From an uncultured Chlamydiae bacterium (lineage in GTDB: Bacteria; Chlamydiota; Chlamydiia; Chlamydiales; Rhabdochlamydiaceae), in the NCBI GenBank assembly GCA_945952445.1, contig CAMFIG010000023.1, positions 1 through 38,226 on the forward strand: a DNA stretch of 38,226 nucleotides, written 5' to 3'. Positions 35,550 through 38,226 of this stretch are shown here, piece by piece. The stretch's first letter is position 1. Every line of letters begins with the position of its first letter. The notes below the pieces were generated by a model. That model did not search any database. It was not told the origin of the DNA and saw only the letters and a program-made list of their open reading frames with translations. A program made the translations under genes and the position numbers.

Positions 35550-35765
35550 TTAAGAATTTCCGTGTTTTTCTATAGGAGATCCCGGCTGTTGAGAATTATC
35601 TTGCATGGACTGTTTCCTAAAAAGAGAAGAAGCCACCTTTTGCGTAAGAGGGCTGGCATTGGATAATATGGTAAATTCATGCTTTTTTGTTTTAGTTTCA
35701 CAGCATTTTTTAAATTTTTTTCCAGATCCGCAAGGACACGGATCATTTCTACCTACTTTTTCCAT
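35550..35765 (-). CDS. SEC-C motif protein
   Basis: A small protein of about 71 residues with an N-terminal zinc-binding SEC-C motif, [17 protein letters not shown] (Cys-x-Cys...Cys-Cys), as found at the SecA C-terminus and in many small stand-alone proteins. The remainder is low in structure ([19 protein letters not shown]). The ATG chosen has AAAGGA five bases upstream; another ATG lies two codons earlier. A TATAAT box lies just upstream. The protein may bind SecB or ribosomes through its zinc motif, but its specific role is unknown. It belongs to the host side of the island boundary. Confidence 0.8.
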   Translation of the reverse strand: MEKVGRNDPCPCGSGKKFKKCCETKTKKHEFTILSNASPLTQKVASSLFRKQSMQDNSQQPGSPIEKHGNS

Positions 35766-35843
35766 GAACATCCTTTATTATATTTAGACCTATGATAGCG
35801 AAAAAATCACATATCAGTCTATGCAAATTCCTCTTGAAAAAGG

Positions 35844-35849
35844 TATAAT
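35844..35849 (+). promoter_or_regulatory. -10 box of the TtcA-like gene
   Basis: A perfect TATAAT lies 36 bases before the ATG of the downstream gene. The -35 position (ATGCAA with a 17-base spacer) is weak. Confidence 0.4.
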
Positions 35850-35885
35850 CTAAGGAACCAAAAAACCACCACAGATATAAATTTT

Positions 35886-36629
35886 ATGGAATTACCGATT
35901 GCCACCCCGCCTTGGACTGCTCTTGGAAGAAGAATAGAAAGCATGTGTCGCAAGGCTCTTTACGAGTTTTCTTTGCTGGAAAATGTAGATAAATTAGGAA
36001 TTGCTCTCAGCGGAGGCAAAGACAGCTTAAGCCTTCTATATCTTTTAAAGGCTGTCTCCGGAAGAGGTTTTCCCAATTTTAGTATTCATGCATTCCATGT
36101 AAGCGGCGAGTTTTCCTGTGGAGCCGGGGTGACGGAAGGTTTTTTGCAAGCCATTTGCCGCAAGCTAGATATTCCCCTATCCATTCGCCAATCTTCTCAA
36201 AAAAGAGAAACGCTCGAGTGCTACAGCTGCTCAAGAGAAAGGCGAAGACTTCTTTTTGAGGCAGCAAAGCAAGAAGGCGTCCATACAATTGCCTTTGGCC
36301 ATCATCGAGAAGACAGCATCCAAACTCTTTTAATGAACTTATTTCATAAAGCAGAATTTGCAGCAAATTTACCTAAAGTCCCGATGCATGATTATGGCGT
36401 GACTATTATCCGCCCCTTGATTTACGTACCAGAAGCAGATTTAAAAGAGTTTGCAAAACTATATGGTTTTGCTCGAATTACCTGCCAATGCCCAGTGGGA
36501 CAGAACTCTCTTAGAAGACAAACAGAGCGATGGATTGCTGAACTAGAGCAAACCTATCCTAACATCCGAGAAAATCTCTCTCAGGCAAGCTTTCAATATG
36601 CATCCGATAAAGCGCTAAGGAAGAATTAG
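35886..36629 (+). CDS. TtcA-like tRNA 2-thiocytidine synthetase (PP-loop ATPase)
   Basis: A 247-residue PP-loop ATPase of the TtcA/TilS group. The PP-loop SGGKDS is at 42-47. The pairs CYSC (about 118-121) and CQCP (about 203-206) match the cysteines that hold the iron-sulfur cluster in TtcA proteins, and FGHHREDSIQTLLMNLF is the characteristic follow-up motif. It probably thiolates cytidine 32 of certain tRNAs; a related thiolation target cannot be excluded. The stop overlaps the convergent downstream gene by 4 bases. Confidence 0.87.
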   Translation: MELPIATPPWTALGRRIESMCRKALYEFSLLENVDKLGIALSGGKDSLSLLYLLKAVSGRGFPNFSIHAFHVSGEFSCGAGVTEGFLQAICRKLDIPLSIRQSSQKRETLECYSCSRERRRLLFEAAKQEGVHTIAFGHHREDSIQTLLMNLFHKAEFAANLPKVPMHDYGVTIIRPLIYVPEADLKEFAKLYGFARITCQCPVGQNSLRRQTERWIAELEQTYPNIRENLSQASFQYASDKALRKN

Positions 36630-38191
36630 GAATAGATTGTTTTATCCCCCTGCTTCTTTTGCCAATCAGCCAATTTATGTGGCATGCTGACTGTCAATCG
36701 ATCTGGGTTAATCAGATCCTGAAACGAACGAAAGATGGCTCTTCCTTTACGTTGATATGTTTTCCAAGTAGAGATCGGTTCTCCTGCTAGAGGAGGATTG
36801 TCAGGCGGCGCGGTCCATCCACCCAAAAAAGAGACTAGAGGGATAATCATCACTTGAATAACAGCATTCTTAAACCGGCTCAGAAAATCAGACAACTTAG
36901 CAGGCAGAAATTTATTCGGTATATATCCCAATATTTTTCTAATCCCTTGAGGCACAATCCATTCATATAGAACGTCAAACACATGAGCATTGCTATCTGG
37001 ACGGTTAATACCGGATTCTTCTAAGGCGCGCATTACAAAGCTGCAACAATTTCCAGTAATCGCATGGTATCCCATTCTTTTTTCTTCCCGGACCATATGC
37101 AGTACCCTTTCAGCTGCAGAATCGGAAATAGGGAGTGTTGTTATCATCTTATGATCAGCGCGGAATTCATAAATATCGGGCGTTTCAATAAATCCTTCCA
37201 TTCCAGCTATGGGCTGATGCAAATGAAAGACATCCACTTTAGGCCTTCTTCCGAAACTATAGACATACCCTTCTGGAGTAATTAATCGTATCCAGGAATG
37301 GCGCACCCCTTGAAATGCTCGATCTATGCAGGTTCTCTGCTGCTGGTTTACATGAGCAGTAACAATTTGTATCTGGTATTGTCCTGGTGCTCGATCTAGT
37401 TTTTTAAGAGGCGTAAAATCACTCCAATGAATTGGATCATGCTTTATAAGACCCCGATCTAAATAAACCCATCGTTTTTTTTCTCCCTCTTCTAGAGAAT
37501 AAATCATACCGTCTTCGACAAAAAAGCGCTTTTGAACATCGCGCCAAGGATGCAGAGTCCCTTCTACAAGAATCCAAGGATCCCCATTGATGGAGAAGAT
37601 TTTATGTTGAAATTCTTTAAAATGGCGATGCAGATGTGTATCCATGACAAACTGAACGAACTCGGGATGCGCATAAAATACTTCTTCTGGAAGGTTATAT
37701 TTTTCCACCCATTTTTGAAACTGCTCTGTATCATGGCTCTGGATCTGTTTTCGCAAAACAGACAGCTCTTTTTCCTGAAAATTGGGCTGAGGCATCCTTT
37801 TTTGCGCAAGAAACAATCTCCGTTCTAATCGTTGAATTGGATCAGGAATCGATTTGGATGCGCTCCACTTTTTTAAAAACTGCCGAGTTGAGATGTAAAG
37901 CTGATCTCTAATTGGATAGTCATGAGAAAGTCGCTGGTCTGCCAATAGATCGTCTAGTCTTTTTTGAATATAATTTGCAATCTTGTGATCTAACTCCCGT
38001 CTCTGAGTTGGATGAGTGCGCTCTACAAAACGCTTAAACCAATTTTTCGCAGAATAAGCAGAAGATATATCAAATAAACCAGAACCAGAAATTGACATAA
38101 TAATACACGCAGATTTAAATATAAAATTATAAAACAAAAAACAAAAAACATCAATTAAAATAAATACTGCAACGGAATTATACTGGAACAT
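36626..38191 (-). CDS. Large lineage-specific protein, possible papain-like fold
   Basis: A protein of up to 521 residues without a domain I can name. A possible catalytic arrangement is a histidine in VRHSWIRLITPEGYVYSFGRRP (around residue 300) and a cysteine pair in YHAITGNCCSFVMRAL (around residue 385), resembling NlpC/P60- or LRAT-like cysteine enzymes in spacing and context. The C-terminus has a hydrophobic stretch (VIQVMIIPLVSFLGGW). Start is uncertain. The first ATG has AGGGGG six bases upstream and adds a hydrophobic segment. An ATG at 38098 (MSISGSG) lacks a ribosome site but sits 28 bases after a good -10 box. It may be a secreted effector or envelope protein of an intracellular bacterium; this is inference. 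Confidence 0.72.
   Translation of the reverse strand: MFQYNSVAVFILIDVFCFLFYNFIFKSACIIMSISGSGLFDISSAYSAKNWFKRFVERTHPTQRRELDHKIANYIQKRLDDLLADQRLSHDYPIRDQLYISTRQFLKKWSASKSIPDPIQRLERRLFLAQKRMPQPNFQEKELSVLRKQIQSHDTEQFQKWVEKYNLPEEVFYAHPEFVQFVMDTHLHRHFKEFQHKIFSINGDPWILVEGTLHPWRDVQKRFFVEDGMIYSLEEGEKKRWVYLDRGLIKHDPIHWSDFTPLKKLDRAPGQYQIQIVTAHVNQQQRTCIDRAFQGVRHSWIRLITPEGYVYSFGRRPKVDVFHLHQPIAGMEGFIETPDIYEFRADHKMITTLPISDSAAERVLHMVREEKRMGYHAITGNCCSFVMRALEESGINRPDSNAHVFDVLYEWIVPQGIRKILGYIPNKFLPAKLSDFLSRFKNAVIQVMIIPLVSFLGGWTAPPDNPPLAGEPISTWKTYQRKGRAIFRSFQDLINPDRLTVSMPHKLADWQKKQGDKTIYS
38126..38154 (-). promoter_or_regulatory. Candidate promoter inside the 5' end of the large protein gene
   Basis: TTGATG and TATAAT are separated by exactly 17 bases of mostly T. 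Transcription would start near 38119, downstream of the first ATG, which favours translation from the second ATG at 38098. The extreme T-richness of the stretch also makes a chance match possible. Confidence 0.5.
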
Positions 38192-38226
38192 ATTGACCCC
38201 CTACATATGGTCAGGAAGACCCAGCT

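Noticed and set aside
1-38226. CRISPR arrays, rRNA genes, insertion-sequence transposases and conjugation genes.
   Set aside because: No regularly spaced repeats, rRNA-like stretches, transposase motifs, relaxase or type IV secretion genes were seen on either strand.

Overview
The window looks like chromosome of a low-GC, obligately intracellular, amoeba-associated bacterium, most likely an environmental member of the Chlamydiae (Parachlamydia-like). This rests on a UhpC-type sugar-phosphate antiporter, an MGDG-synthase-like glycosyltransferase and the style of the flanking genes. It is an inference from protein character, not a database match.

The main structure is an integrated genomic island of about 33.7 kb. 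A complete tRNA-Tyr gene lies at 35319-35400 (minus strand). A second copy of its 3' two-thirds, from the anticodon arm to the discriminator base, lies at 1663-1719 in the same orientation. A tyrosine recombinase gene starts just inside the left copy, and a near-identical 21-bp direct repeat lies just inside each end. The two tRNA copies differ at six positions, all forming three compensated base pairs, so the element probably brought its own tRNA end from another host.

Left flank (1-1662): a 3'-truncated glycosyltransferase and a gene-poor stretch with hairpins. Island core (1663-7500): integrase, an unknown protein, an AlpA-like small DNA-binding protein, a primase-helicase followed by an inverted repeat, then a coupled pair (a DUF3800 protein and an unknown, possibly toxin-like protein) with a leftward promoter and terminator over the pair's 3' end. 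No conjugation genes are visible, so the element looks mobilisable or satellite-like.

Island cargo A (7803-27350, all leftward) is one tightly packed array of 14 reading units, many joined by 4-nt ATGA overlaps. In order of transcription: P2A-type cation ATPase, alpha-glucan phosphorylase, CusC/CusB/CusA-type copper/silver efflux, two paralogous small exported proteins, a second outer-membrane factor, a multicopper oxidase fused to a DUF2231 membrane domain, a rhodanese-persulfide dioxygenase, TusA, a DsrE-like protein, a Zn/Cd-type P1B ATPase whose invariant DKTGT motif reads DKTRT, and a broken CopA. Decay is concentrated at the distal end of the array.

Island cargo B (27455-34112, rightward): phosphoketolase, acetate kinase, an OPA-family sugar-phosphate antiporter, another MFS transporter and a broken ArsC. 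With the phosphorylase of the divergent array, these could turn imported hexose phosphate or glucan into acetyl phosphate and then ATP. No metal-responsive regulator is visible in the island. Its right end carries a DUF5681 gene and a small partner, both typical of mobile elements.

Right flank (35319-38226): a tRNA-Thr/tRNA-Tyr operon with promoter and terminator, a SEC-C protein, a TtcA-like tRNA thiolase and a large lineage-specific protein with a possible papain-like His/Cys arrangement.
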